NCBI GenBank assembly: GCA_020630435.1
Contig: JAHDBJ010000016.1
Span: 1 to 64,000 of the forward strand
Length of the DNA stretch: 64,000 bases
Direction of reading: 5' to 3'
Source: Saprospiraceae bacterium
Lineage (GTDB): Bacteria; Bacteroidota; Bacteroidia; Chitinophagales; Saprospiraceae
Part shown: positions 35,327 to 46,100 of the stretch, one piece after another
How the letters are laid out: each line of letters opens with the position of its first letter
Position numbering within the stretch: the stretch's first letter is position 1
Position numbers and translations under genes: made by a program
Notes under the pieces: generated by a model
The model's database searches: none
What the model was told of the DNA's origin: nothing
The model's input: the letters and a program-made list of their open reading frames with translations, nothing else

Positions 35327-35364
35327 CCGCCCCACAAAAGCCATATCCAAACCAAAACCATTTC

Positions 35365-36312
35365 ATGCTTGAGCAAACTACAAATAATCATAATAGAATA
35401 ATTGGTTCATACGAGGGCGATTATAGAGGTCCATTGCTTATTGCGATAGGAGCTATGCACGGTAATGAACCCGCAGGTGTACTAGCCTTAGAGGAAATGT
35501 TTAGAATGTTAGAAGCAGAACCTAACCGTAATCCCCAATTTGAATTTCATGGTAAACTACTTGGACTTCGAGGAAATATAGCGGCGATAAAATCCAATAA
35601 ACGCTTTATCAACAAAGATCTTAATCGCCAATGGACAATAGCCAATGTTCAAAGAATTTTTTCTACTCCTTCCGATGCGAAATTAGATGAGGAGGATCTA
35701 GAAATTAGAGATATTATAAATGTCATCAAAAAAGAAATTGAAAGCTACCAACCCAATAAGGTTGTATTAATTGACTTTCATACCACCAGTGCTGATGATG
35801 GTATCTTCTCTGTTCCAGCAGAAAATGAAATAAGCGAACGCATTGCTGTACACCTCCACGCTCCTGTTGTCAGAGGTATGCTCAATGGTGTAAAAGGAAC
35901 GAGCCTACAATATTTCACTAAAGATAATTTCGGGGTAGAAATGACAGCTATATGCTTCGAATCTGGTCAACATAATGACCCTTTATCTGTAAAAAGAGCT
36001 ATTGCTGCCCTTACAAACTGTATGCGTACAATTGGTTGTGTCGATGCTGAACATATCGAGAATAGACACGATAAAATCTTAATTGAATACTCAAAAGATC
36101 TCCCTAAAATTGTTAATCTTATCCATTGTCATTCTATCAAAAAAGAAGATCAATTTGAAATGGCTCCAGGATTTAAGAATTTTCAATTCATTCCTAAAGG
36201 TACAGTTATCGCTCATGATAAGAATGGGACAATTAAATCTCCTGAAGATTGTAGAATTTTAATGCCGCTTTATCAAAAACAAGGCGATGATGGTTTTTTC
36301 TTAGTGAAATAA
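35365..36312 (+). CDS. Succinylglutamate desuccinylase/aspartoacylase family protein
   Basis: From the ATG at 35365 the protein has 315 residues. An upstream TTG at 35245 is open, but the frame would then span a terminator and promoter, so I reject it. Zinc ligands are visible: H-x2-E in AMHGNEPAG (His 32, Glu 35) and the third His in DFHTTS (His 139). The Arg/Asn pair in NKDLNRQW matches the family, as does the catalytic Glu in CFESGQHND. The family hydrolyses N-acyl amino acids; the precise substrate cannot be told. It is a single cytosolic gene. Confidence 0.9.
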   Translation: MLEQTTNNHNRIIGSYEGDYRGPLLIAIGAMHGNEPAGVLALEEMFRMLEAEPNRNPQFEFHGKLLGLRGNIAAIKSNKRFINKDLNRQWTIANVQRIFSTPSDAKLDEEDLEIRDIINVIKKEIESYQPNKVVLIDFHTTSADDGIFSVPAENEISERIAVHLHAPVVRGMLNGVKGTSLQYFTKDNFGVEMTAICFESGQHNDPLSVKRAIAALTNCMRTIGCVDAEHIENRHDKILIEYSKDLPKIVNLIHCHSIKKEDQFEMAPGFKNFQFIPKGTVIAHDKNGTIKSPEDCRILMPLYQKQGDDGFFLVK

Positions 36313-36898
36313 TTCATTTTAAAATAAAGAATGGAATTTTCAATAAATCCCTTTTTTTCTTGGAAATCTATCTCCATTCCAAATATTATTTCATTTTGAA
36401 TTGGTTAAAAGGCAACAAATGTTTAACCTTTTTAAAAATATCACTTGATTTCAAATAGACAAAACAATTATTTTATACAAAATAGACTTGACCTTATTTT
36501 ATTTTAAGACTTTAATTCTTCTCAAAAAATAATATCTTTCTTTAAGCTGGAGTTTTGCACATTAAAATACTAAAAAAAAACAACCTTTATTTATTGTTAG
36601 CCAACACATTAACATAAAATATAATTCATTATGTTCTTAAAAAAATCTTTTTTTTAAAATATTCTAATTTTCTCTTTAAAAATTTAAAAAAACAGAAAAA
36701 AGAAACAACAATAACCTACTCATTAACAATAAGATACATCTTATAAAATTTTAATTTCGTCTAAAAAAGGACTCTTTTGAATAAAAAACGCCCCAGTTTT
36801 CTGAGAAAAAATAAAATTTTGCACATATAACTTTGTACCGACTTATTTATGGAATCCAAGATTTTTTAATCCTATTTTTTCAAACTTAAAATATAATA
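36313..36898. other. AT-rich intergenic region before the M4 protease gene
   Basis: No gene is seen in these 586 bp. A weak inverted pair (GAATGGA and TCCATTC, about 36340-36380) may be a terminator of the deacylase gene. A TAACTTTG -7 box at 36828-36835 is the likely promoter for the protease, leaving a leader of about 60 nt. Confidence 0.5.
36828..36835 (+). promoter_or_regulatory. Promoter -7 box (TAACTTTG) of the M4 protease gene
   Basis: It matches TAnnTTTG, 64 bases before the ATG. No convincing -33 box sits at the usual distance. Confidence 0.45.
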
Positions 36899-39800
36899 AT
36901 GAAGTCGGTTAAAAACTATTTACTACTACTATTCACTTTATCACTTTCCTTCAGCCTTTCTGCACAGAAAGGAATCTATGATGTGAGGCTATCTAAAAAT
37001 GGTGCCCCTGCTTTTTTAAAATCTAGCAAAGATGCTAGCAAATACAATATTAGTCAAAGTAAACAATTTTTTCAAGAAGCGTTACAACTAGAAGCTAGTG
37101 ATGATTTAAAAGAAATTAAGGCTACTAATGATAACTTAGGTTTCACACATAAAAAATTCCAACAATATCACAAAGGGATTAAAGTAGAATTTGCTACTTA
37201 TAGCCTACATGCTAAGAATGGAAACATTGAAATGGCAAATGGAGAATTCAGAAGATTAAAAAATATTCCAACTAAAGCCAAGTTCTCTGAACAAGCAGCC
37301 TTAAACAAAGCACTTTCCCATGTTGGTGCCACTAAGTACAAATGGCAAACAGACACTAACTATAAACCTAAAGGGGAGCTAGTAATTGTTAAGAATTATT
37401 ATGCTAAGACAAAAGAAGATGACCGACATATGTTAGCATATAAATTTGACATTTATGCTGAAAAACCTCTAAGTAGAGATCATATTTATGTTTCTGCTGA
37501 AACAGGACAAATTATACTTGTCAATCCTATCATCAAGCATTGCCATGCATTCCATAAACATAGCAACGGCTGTACAGATGATCTTGAAGTAACAGAAACT
37601 AAACAAGAGGATATATATAGTGAAGCTAGAAGTTTTATAGCTAATGCTACAGGGACAGCTTATACTAGATATAGCGGTACTCAAACAATTATAACAGATA
37701 GTTACTCAGGTGGATACCGTCTAAGAGATAACTCTAGAGGAAATGGTATCAACACCTATGATATGAATACAAGCACAAATTACAGTAGTGCTGTTGATTT
37801 TGTAGATTCTAATAACACTTGGTCAGAGTGGGATAATGCTGCTAAAGACAATGGAGCATTAGACGCACATTGGGGAGCTGAAATGACTTATGATTACTTC
37901 TTACAAAAACACAATAGAAACAGTTTTAATGGTAGTGGTGCAGCTATCAATAGCTATGTTCACTACGACAGCAACTATGACAATGCTTTCTGGGATGGTC
38001 AACGAATGACTTATGGTGACGGTTCAGGAACGTACTTCGATATCCTTACTTCTCTTGATGTTGCAGCACACGAAATCGGTCACGCCGTTTGTACCTATAC
38101 AGCTAATCTTGTATACTCTTATGAGTCAGGTGCGATGAATGAAGGGTTCTCTGACATTTGGGGAGCTTGTGTTGAATACTATGCTGCTCCTAATAAACAA
38201 ACTTGGTTGATTGGAGAAGATATAGAAAGAAGAAGTACAAGTCAAGCACTTCGTTCAATGAGTAATCCAAATTCTGAAGGTCAACCAGATACGTACCAAG
38301 GTACAAGCTGGTATTCTGGTTCAGGTGACAACGGTGGTGTTCACTATAATAGTGGTGTTTTAAACTACTGGTTCTACTTATTGACTGTAGGAGGTTCTAG
38401 TACTAACGATAATGGCGATGCTTTTAATGTAACGGGAATTGGTATCGAAGATGCAGCAAAAATCGCATACCGTTTAGAATCTGTATACTTATCTGCCAAC
38501 TCTCAATATTCTGATGCGCGTACTTATGGTATTCAAGCGGCAGAAGACTTATTTGGAGCAGGTTCTACACAAGTAGAGTCAACTACAAATGCATGGTATG
38601 CAGTAGGTATTGGTGCAGCATATAACGGCGGCGGAAGCGGCGGCGGTGGTGGCGGAAGCAGCAGCTACTGTGCTACTGACGGTACAAATGCTTCTTACGA
38701 ATGGATTTCTTCTGTTTCTGTAGGTTCTTTCTCTAATTCTTCGGGTTCTTCTACTTACTCTGACTATACTAGTCAAACTGCTAATTTAACAGCAGGATCG
38801 GCAGCTTCTGTTTCTTTAACACCTGCATTTTCTGGTTCTACATATACTGAATATTGGAAAATCTGGATTGATTATAATAATGATTATGATTTTGATGATG
38901 CTGGAGAGGAGGTCTATTCAAGCGGTGGAAGTTCTTCTACAGTAACAGGGTCATTCACTCCTCCTGCAAGTGCGGCTGGTACGACAACTAGAATGAGAAT
39001 CACCATGAAATATAATGGTCAACCAACTTCTTGTGAAACCTTCTCTTATGGTGAAATTGAAGACTATACGGTTACTTTTGGAGGTTCTGCACCTGCTACT
39101 TGTGATACTCCTACAGGTGTAAATGCAAGTAGTGTAGCTGAAACAACCTTTACGATTGGGTGGAATGCCGTTAGCGGTGCTTCTTCTTACGACCTTCAAG
39201 TAAGGGCATCAGGTGGTACATGGAGCAGCTTCACAGGGATTACGGGTACTTCTCAAGGAGTTACAGGTGCAACTGCTGGTACAACTTACGAGGCAAGAGT
39301 TAGAGCAAATTGTTCTAATGGTGCAACAAGCAGCTATTCTTCTATTATCAGTTTAACAACTGATTCTTCTGCACCTGCTACTTGTGCTACTCCTTCAGGA
39401 TTAGTGGAAAGTGGTGTAACAGAAACAGATTTTACCCTTTCTTGGAATGCTGTAACTGGTGCTACATCTTATGATGTTCAAGTAAGAGTTTCAGGAGGCA
39501 CATGGTCTGACTTTACCGCAATCACAGCAACTTCTCAAGCATTCAATGGTGCAACGGCTGGTACATTATATGACGCCAGAGTTAGAGCAAATTGCTCTAA
39601 TGGTGCAACAAGCAGTTACTCTTCTGTTATTACCTTCTCTACAAACAGTTCTGGCGGAGGCGGAGGTGGTGGTTGTTCATCTGTAACCATCGACTCTAAT
39701 GATTTTGAAACAACTTGGGGTATCTGGAACGATGGTGGCTCTGATTGTGCTGCTGTAAATGGTTATGCTAATAGTGGTACTGGTTCTATCAGACTTAGAG

Positions 39801-40468
39801 ATAATACGTCTTCTTCTGTAATGACAACGGATAACCTTAACCTATCAAGTTACGCTGAAATCACTGTTGCATTTAGCTATATTACCAACAGTATGGACAA
39901 TGCCAATGAAGATTTCTGGTTACAAGTATCTACAGATGGTGGTTCTTCCTTTACAACTGTAGAAGAATGGAATAAAGGCGATGAATTTGAAAATGGTATC
40001 CGTTATAATGAATCCGTAACTATTACTGGTACTTTCTCCTCTACAACACAAATTAGATTTAGATGTGATGCTTCTGCGAATGGTGACCAAGTATATATCG
40101 ATGATGTTGTACTTTCTGGTTGCGCTACTACTTTAGCTCCTGTAGTACCTGTATTGACAACTTCTAATAATATCTTAACTGAAACGGATAAAGCGATAAC
40201 ATTTGAAGTAGAAAATATTAATGTATATCCAAATCCTGCTAGAGACATTGTAAATATTGCATATAATGTGACTGAAGCTGGTGATGTAAACATTAGAATA
40301 ATTAACATAGAAGGTAAAGTGATTACGAATCAACGATTAACGCATGATACAGATGGAGCTTATACTTATAACTTAACTACAAACGAGTTCCAATCAGGTA
40401 CTTACTTTGTACAGTTTATCTCTACTGAAGGTGAAATCAATACAAAACGACTTGTCATATTGAAATAA
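36899..40468 (+). CDS. T9SS-secreted M4 (thermolysin-type) metallopeptidase
   Basis: The 1189-residue protease has a signal peptide (cut after SLSAQ) and an FTP/PepSY propeptide (about 40-215). The M4 catalytic domain has HEIGHAVCTYTANL (zinc ligands His 391 and 395, base Glu 392) and the third ligand Glu in GAMNEGFSDIWG. A Gly-rich linker follows (about 578-590), then a GEVED domain (YWKIWIDYNNDYDFDDAGEE), two Fn3 domains (about 740-910), a second Gly linker and a MAM/jelly-roll-like domain. A type A T9SS sorting domain closes it (YPNPARDIVNI through SGTYFVQFISTEG). It is secreted as a zymogen and likely degrades extracellular protein. A terminator follows. Confidence 0.95.
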   Translation: MKSVKNYLLLLFTLSLSFSLSAQKGIYDVRLSKNGAPAFLKSSKDASKYNISQSKQFFQEALQLEASDDLKEIKATNDNLGFTHKKFQQYHKGIKVEFATYSLHAKNGNIEMANGEFRRLKNIPTKAKFSEQAALNKALSHVGATKYKWQTDTNYKPKGELVIVKNYYAKTKEDDRHMLAYKFDIYAEKPLSRDHIYVSAETGQIILVNPIIKHCHAFHKHSNGCTDDLEVTETKQEDIYSEARSFIANATGTAYTRYSGTQTIITDSYSGGYRLRDNSRGNGINTYDMNTSTNYSSAVDFVDSNNTWSEWDNAAKDNGALDAHWGAEMTYDYFLQKHNRNSFNGSGAAINSYVHYDSNYDNAFWDGQRMTYGDGSGTYFDILTSLDVAAHEIGHAVCTYTANLVYSYESGAMNEGFSDIWGACVEYYAAPNKQTWLIGEDIERRSTSQALRSMSNPNSEGQPDTYQGTSWYSGSGDNGGVHYNSGVLNYWFYLLTVGGSSTNDNGDAFNVTGIGIEDAAKIAYRLESVYLSANSQYSDARTYGIQAAEDLFGAGSTQVESTTNAWYAVGIGAAYNGGGSGGGGGGSSSYCATDGTNASYEWISSVSVGSFSNSSGSSTYSDYTSQTANLTAGSAASVSLTPAFSGSTYTEYWKIWIDYNNDYDFDDAGEEVYSSGGSSSTVTGSFTPPASAAGTTTRMRITMKYNGQPTSCETFSYGEIEDYTVTFGGSAPATCDTPTGVNASSVAETTFTIGWNAVSGASSYDLQVRASGGTWSSFTGITGTSQGVTGATAGTTYEARVRANCSNGATSSYSSIISLTTDSSAPATCATPSGLVESGVTETDFTLSWNAVTGATSYDVQVRVSGGTWSDFTAITATSQAFNGATAGTLYDARVRANCSNGATSSYSSVITFSTNSSGGGGGGGCSSVTIDSNDFETTWGIWNDGGSDCAAVNGYANSGTGSIRLRDNTSSSVMTTDNLNLSSYAEITVAFSYITNSMDNANEDFWLQVSTDGGSSFTTVEEWNKGDEFENGIRYNESVTITGTFSSTTQIRFRCDASANGDQVYIDDVVLSGCATTLAPVVPVLTTSNNILTETDKAITFEVENINVYPNPARDIVNIAYNVTEAGDVNIRIINIEGKVITNQRLTHDTDGAYTYNLTTNEFQSGTYFVQFISTEGEINTKRLVILK

Positions 40469-40528
40469 TATATTAATGATAAAATCAAAATAACCTTTTT
40501 AAGGTTCTTATTGCAGTTTTTCTACAAA

Positions 40529-40563
40529 GACAATTCCCATAAAGTTGGGAATTGTCTTTTTTT
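40529..40563 (+). terminator. Rho-independent terminator after the M4 protease gene
   Basis: GACAATTCCCA (40529-40539) pairs perfectly with TGGGAATTGTC (40546-40556), followed by seven T. Confidence 0.9.
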
Positions 40564-40678
40564 ATAAAAAATATTTCCTAGACAGACAACCATTCAAAAG
40601 ATAAAGAGTAGTAATAATAAAAGAGGAAAGAAAATCACATTATACTACAAACCTTAGATTTTCTATATCTTGTGAATA

Positions 40679-40686
40679 TAACTTTG
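40679..40686 (+). promoter_or_regulatory. Promoter -7 box (TAACTTTG) of the sigma factor gene
   Basis: It matches TAnnTTTG and ends 14 bases before the ATG at 40701, giving a leader of under 10 nt. Confidence 0.45.
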
Positions 40687-40700
40687 AGCAACCCTACTAA

Positions 40701-41240
40701 ATGTCATTAGAGCAAATAATATATAGTGCAAAAAAAGGCGAAGAAAAAGCTTTTAAGCAACTCTATAACCTATATTGTAGGAAGTGGTTTACCATCTGCC
40801 TGCGATATAATAAAAGAAGAGTGGATGCCGAAGATGTCTTACAAAATGCCCTTAGCAAAATTTTTAAAAATATTAATCAATTTAATCCCAAGCTAGGCGA
40901 TTTTGAAGGTTGGGCTTATCGAATTGTTGTCAATGAAAATTTACTTTTCTATAAAAAGAAAAAAGATATTTTATTATTTGAAGATGTAAGTAATCATGGA
41001 GAAGAAGCCGTTGAAATACTCGAATATGACACTCTAAATCCTAAAGAATTGGTAAAACTTATTCAAGGTCTACCAGAAGGGTATAGAACAGTTTTTAACT
41101 TATATGTAATAGAAGGATATACACATAATGAAATAGCAGAAATCTTAAAAATTAGTGTAGGGACATCAAAATCCCAATTATCAAAAGCTAAACGAGAATT
41201 AAGAACTAAGATTGAAGTACTATTAAATGTCAATCATTAA
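40701..41240 (+). CDS. RNA polymerase ECF sigma-70 factor
   Basis: The 179-residue sigma factor has region 2 (about 22-88: RKWFTICLRYNKRRVDAED, then FEGWAYRIVVNENL) and region 4 (about 120-172: LPEGYRTVFNLYVIEGYTHN and EIAEILKISVGTSKSQLSKA). Region 3 is missing, as in the extracytoplasmic-function group. It directs RNA polymerase to a dedicated set of promoters in response to an envelope signal. The next gene starts 3 bp after its stop, so the two are surely co-transcribed and that partner is probably its regulator. Confidence 0.93.
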   Translation: MSLEQIIYSAKKGEEKAFKQLYNLYCRKWFTICLRYNKRRVDAEDVLQNALSKIFKNINQFNPKLGDFEGWAYRIVVNENLLFYKKKKDILLFEDVSNHGEEAVEILEYDTLNPKELVKLIQGLPEGYRTVFNLYVIEGYTHNEIAEILKISVGTSKSQLSKAKRELRTKIEVLLNVNH

Positions 41241-41243
41241 ATC

Positions 41244-42788
41244 ATGGATAAGAAGAAGAAGCCAGACGGGTTAGAGCGATTATTCAGTTCTAAATTAAAC
41301 AATATTCCAAACGAAGGCGATTGGAATCTTCCTTCTAGGGATATCCTTAGTCCTGTACTAACACAACTTGAAACGGATAGAAAGAAACGAAAAAACAGAT
41401 GGTTTCTATTATTACTCCTATTTATATTTATCTTAATGGGAAGCATTGTAATCGTGTCATACATTCGAATCAATAGTTTACAAAGCCAACTCCAAAAATA
41501 TACTAAAGGAAATATACAACAGCATACACAAACTCTTTCACCAGCAATGGATGAGAATATAGCTGTTCCGATTGAAAAAAACAATATTGTTAAAAAGGGC
41601 GTAACATTACCACAAAACAGCTCCTCTAAAAGGATCGAAAATACTATTCTTCCTATAATAGCTAATTCTTCCACGACCTATTCTAAGTCCAAATTAAATA
41701 ATACAAAAGAAGTCATTTCTTATTCTAACTTTAAGACAAAAAGTACTACAGAAAAAGATAAAGTTGATAAGATAGTTTCTTCAAAAAAAGTTAATAAACC
41801 AACTTTTCTAGAACCACCATCAAAAATTATCCCTAAAGTTCAAAAACAAGACAATTTAATAGATGCTTCGTCTAATATCATTTCTAAGAATACTCGTAAT
41901 TTCAATGTAGATTATATTCCTTCTATGCCGATAGAATTAAACGATAATATCGATCATCCCTTCATTCCTAGTCCTAAGGCTAAAACTCCAAAAAGTATAA
42001 AATATCCGTCAAGTTTTGGAATAAATACTACTTATCATAGAAATGCACTTGATATGAAAGATGTAGGAGAGCAGGATTTCCAACTTATTGGATATGATAA
42101 GTACACATCAGGTATAGCTCTAGGTATTCATTATCAAAAATATTTTACTAAGGTATTCAATATTAAAATTGCAGCTGATTGGAATAAGTTTTATAATAAA
42201 AGTCAATACATTTCTACTTTAAAATATGATAAAAACAATGAATCTTTAAATGGTCATGGGGAAACCGTTTATCGTCATTCTATGCAAGTCGCAACTCCTA
42301 TGGGAAATATGCAAACAGATGATTTTGTAGTCGTAAATCAAAATATTGACTTAGAACATGAAGAAGAGATAAATAATATTACAAATATCAAACAAGTCTT
42401 TTCTTCTCTTTCAATTGCTACTCAGTTTCAATATGATTTCATAAGAACAAAAAAGACAAATATCTATGCAGGCATTGGCGTTAGATATAATAGAATATTA
42501 AAGGTTAGAAATACCTTTGATACTATTTTAGAACAAAATACACATGGTACTCAAATCGCTCATTACTATAATAATATAGAAGGTCTAGAATTAGATCTAG
42601 AAAAAGACTTTTGGAATTCAATAATCACGTTAGGTGCGAATTATCAGTTGAACCAACATTGGGATATAGGTATTTCTGGGGAATGGGGAAGAGCTATAAG
42701 CTCAATGAAAAAGACAAATGCAAATGATAACGCTCGTACGCTCTTACAACGCCAAGCAATAAGTCTTGGATTACAATATAGATTTTAG
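41244..42788 (+). CDS. Membrane-anchored sigma-factor partner with C-terminal barrel-like domain
   Basis: The 514-residue protein has a cytosolic N-terminus of ~52 residues (KPDGLERLFSSKLNNIPNEG), one membrane helix (WFLLLLLFIFILMGSIVIVS, about 53-72) and a long low-complexity Ser/Lys/Asn linker to about 240. It then has a beta-rich region ending SLGLQYRF, the terminal-aromatic signature of outer-membrane barrels. The order after an ECF sigma gene, and the single helix with a short cytosolic head, suggest an anti-sigma-like role. The C-terminal region may reach the outer membrane or sample periplasmic strands. The function is inferred, not recognised. Related pairs of this type occur in Bacteroidota. 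Confidence 0.72.
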   Translation: MDKKKKPDGLERLFSSKLNNIPNEGDWNLPSRDILSPVLTQLETDRKKRKNRWFLLLLLFIFILMGSIVIVSYIRINSLQSQLQKYTKGNIQQHTQTLSPAMDENIAVPIEKNNIVKKGVTLPQNSSSKRIENTILPIIANSSTTYSKSKLNNTKEVISYSNFKTKSTTEKDKVDKIVSSKKVNKPTFLEPPSKIIPKVQKQDNLIDASSNIISKNTRNFNVDYIPSMPIELNDNIDHPFIPSPKAKTPKSIKYPSSFGINTTYHRNALDMKDVGEQDFQLIGYDKYTSGIALGIHYQKYFTKVFNIKIAADWNKFYNKSQYISTLKYDKNNESLNGHGETVYRHSMQVATPMGNMQTDDFVVVNQNIDLEHEEEINNITNIKQVFSSLSIATQFQYDFIRTKKTNIYAGIGVRYNRILKVRNTFDTILEQNTHGTQIAHYYNNIEGLELDLEKDFWNSIITLGANYQLNQHWDIGISGEWGRAISSMKKTNANDNARTLLQRQAISLGLQYRF

Positions 42789-43104
42789 GAATCATAAGAT
42801 AAAAGTTCTCTCTTTTTATTCATTTTTAAGAAATTGATTGTAAATAAATAGGTCTTTGTTCCACCTCAAGTATGAGGTGGAACCTAACTAACATTTACTA
42901 TACTTTTTATCCACTAAAATTTTAAAAATGATTAATTCGACTTATTTTTATCATATATTACCAAAAACGTTAATTTTTTTCACTTATAGACAACCATTTC
43001 TTAAAATTGTAATAGATTTCAATACAATAAGTTAAACAAACTAAATTTAATATTCTGATTTCGAGAAATATTTTTCAATATTAATCACTAAAACCTTATT
43101 TATT
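42789..43104. other. Intergenic region before the 16-module gene
   Basis: These 316 bp hold one strong hairpin at 42858-42883 and otherwise AT-rich sequence. No TAnnTTTG box was found near the next start. Confidence 0.5.
42858..42883. other. Perfect 11-bp hairpin without a T tract
   Basis: GTTCCACCTCA (42858-42868) pairs with TGAGGTGGAAC (42873-42883) around the loop AGTA. It lacks a T run on either side, so it is not a standard terminator. It could be an operator, an RNA processing site or an atypical terminator of the sigma operon. Confidence 0.6.
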
Positions 43105-46100
43105 ATGAAGAAACTATTCTCTAGTTTTGTTCTTTCTTTTCTATTGTTCTTGTTGGTTTCACCCAACTTACAAGCACAAGAAGCTAAGGCACACTTTAGC
43201 TTAGATGCTTGTACTGCAAGGCTTGGAAATATCCAAAGTAATACTGACTTTAGTGAATTCAAGGCTGATATTACAAATATCCCTGAAATTACACTAACAG
43301 TAGTAGGCGACAATCTTTATAGGACAGATCCAGTTGCTAACCCACACTCCTGTACCCCAGGTATCAATGGTAGTCGTGCAATGTGTGTTGGTTCAACATT
43401 AGATTGCTCTTACGAACCTGATAGTGATAAAGCTGTAAAGTTCGATATTGCTGTAATTCCTGTTGGAGGACAAGCAGCGATACTTTCTTCTCTTGATTTT
43501 TATGAAAATGCTCCAATGAACTTTACTTGGCTAGATGGAGCTTCTGGCATGAACAACTATCCGCTTAAATATGGTATTCGAGTGATTAAAAATGGAATAG
43601 TGATACATGAAGAATCCGAAATATCAACAACTACTGAATGGAGTTTAGAAAGCTTTGATTTTTCTGATAATCCCGAATTTATTGTAAGCGTTCCAACTGT
43701 TTTCAGTGTTGAGCTTCTAGCTTACTGCCCTATTGGCAATGTTTCTACTGTAAATGCTTGGGACTTAGATGAAATAACACTAACTGCAGTACCTTGTGGA
43801 GCTGCTGGAGGAACATTAACAGGAGGCCCTTTCACATTCTGCGTAGGAGATGGAAATCCAGATAATATTGCTGCGGGTGATATTACACTTTCTGGGAATA
43901 TGGGAACGAGTCAATGGGTTGTAACAGATGAGGATGGAAATATTTTAGGACTTCCTGCTGACTATACTGATGTCGATTTTGAGAATGCTCCTGTAGGAAC
44001 TTGTCTAATTTGGCATCTAAGTTATCAAGGCGCTATTAGTGGTGTCGAAATGGGTATGAATGCTACTGACTTTAAAGGTTGTTTTTCGCTTTCTAATCCA
44101 ATTACTGTTAATAGAACAACTACTTCAGGAGGAACATTAACAGGTGGTCCTTTTTCATTTTGTGTTGGAGATAGTACCCCTGATATGATTGCAAATGGTG
44201 AAATTACGCTTTCTGGAAATATGGGCAGTAATGGTCAATGGGTCGTAACAGACGATGCTGGAAATATTTTAGGTCTCCCTGCTAATTATACAGATGTAAA
44301 CTTTGATGATGCTCCTGCAGGAACTTGTTTAATTTGGTATTTAAGTTACGAAGATGGTTTAACTGGTGCCGAAATAGGTATGAATGCGTCTAATTTAGCT
44401 GGTTGTTTCTCGCTTTCTAATCCTATAACAGTTAATAGAGGAAGTGCTGAAGGTGGAACATTAACAGGTGGACCTTTTAATTTTTGTGTCGGAGATGGTA
44501 ATGCTGATATGATTAATGATGGTGAAATTACGCTTTCTGGAAATAGTGGAACCAATAGTCAATGGGTCGTAACAGACGATCTTGGAAATATTTTAGGTCT
44601 TCCTCCTAGTTATACAGCTGTAAATTTTGACGATGCCCCTGCTGGTACTTGTTTGATTTGGCACTTAAGTTATGAAGATGGATTATCTGGTGCTGAAGTA
44701 GGCATGAATGCGTCTAATTTAGCTGGTTGCTTCTCGCTTTCTAACCCTATTACAGTTAATAGAACGAGTACTTCAGGAGGAACATTAGAAGGCGGTCCTT
44801 TTTCATTTTGTGTGGGCGACGGTACTGCTGATATGATTGCAGATGGTGAAATTACGCTTTCTGGAAATATGGGGAGTAACGGTCAATGGGTCGTTACCGA
44901 TGATGCGGGTAATATTTTAGGCTTACCTGCTAATTATACCGATGTAAATTTCGATGAAGCTCCAATCGGTGTTTGTTTAATTTGGTATTTAAGTTATGAA
45001 GATGGTTTATCTGGCGCAGAAGTGGGCATGAATGCAGCCAACCTTTCTGGTTGTTTCTCACTTTCTAATCCTATAACAGTTAATAGAGGGCGTCCTGATG
45101 GAGGTACATTGGAAGGTGGACCTTATAGCTTCTGTGTAGGTGATGGAAATCCAGATAATATTGTTGCGGGTGATATTACGCTTTCTGGAAATACGGGAAG
45201 TCTTAGTCAATGGGTAGTAACAGATCAAGATGGTAATATCCTAGGTTTGCCTGACAATTATACGGATGTAAATTTTGATGATGCCCCTTCAGGCATTTGT
45301 TATGTCTGGCATCTAAGTTATGAGGATGGAATTACAGGTGCAGAAATGGGTATGAATGCCATGAATATTAGAGGTTGTTTCTCCTTATCTAATCCTATTA
45401 CAGTTAATAGAACGAGAGCATCTGGAGGTACACTAGAAGGTGGTCCTTACAGTTTTTGTGTAAATGATGGAAATCCTGATAACATACCTGCTGGTGGTAT
45501 CACATTATCTGGGAATGAAGGTACATTCAGCCAATGGGTTGTTACCGACCCTGATGGTACTATACTAGGAATGCCTGATAATTATACAGATGTAAATTTT
45601 GATGATGCTGGCACGGGTACTTGTTTTGTTTGGCATATCAGCTATGAACCAGGTATAACTGGACTTATGATGGGAATGAATGTTAATAACCTAATGGGAT
45701 GTTTCTCTATCTCTAATGCTGTAACCGTTAATAGAAATATACCAGAAGGAGGAACATTGGAAGGTGGTCCTTATACTTTCTGTGTAGGAGATGGTAATGC
45801 AGATATGATTCCTGATGGCAGCATTTCCTTATCTGGAAATATCGGAAGTAATGGTCAGTGGGTTGTAACAGATGCCGATGGAAATATTTTAGGTTTACCA
45901 AATAGTTATGCTGATGTAAACTTTGATGATGCGCCTGCTGGTGTATGCCTAATTTGGCATATCAGTTATGAAGATGGATTAATGGGCGCAGAAGTAGGTA
46001 TGAATGCAGCTGACATCCAAGGATGTTTCGCTATATCCAATTCCATTACTGTAAATCGTAATAGTTCAGGAAGTCTTAGTGGTGGAAACTTAGAGGGAGG

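Noticed and set aside
35245-35364. Longer start of the aspartoacylase-like gene
   Set aside because: The extension starts at TTG and would contain a strong terminator stem and a promoter box; the ATG at 35365 fits the family.
38620-38665. GC-rich GGCGGC run as a possible foreign insertion or RNA structure
   Set aside because: It encodes a poly-Gly/Ser linker between the protease and GEVED domains; a second such linker occurs at about 39650.
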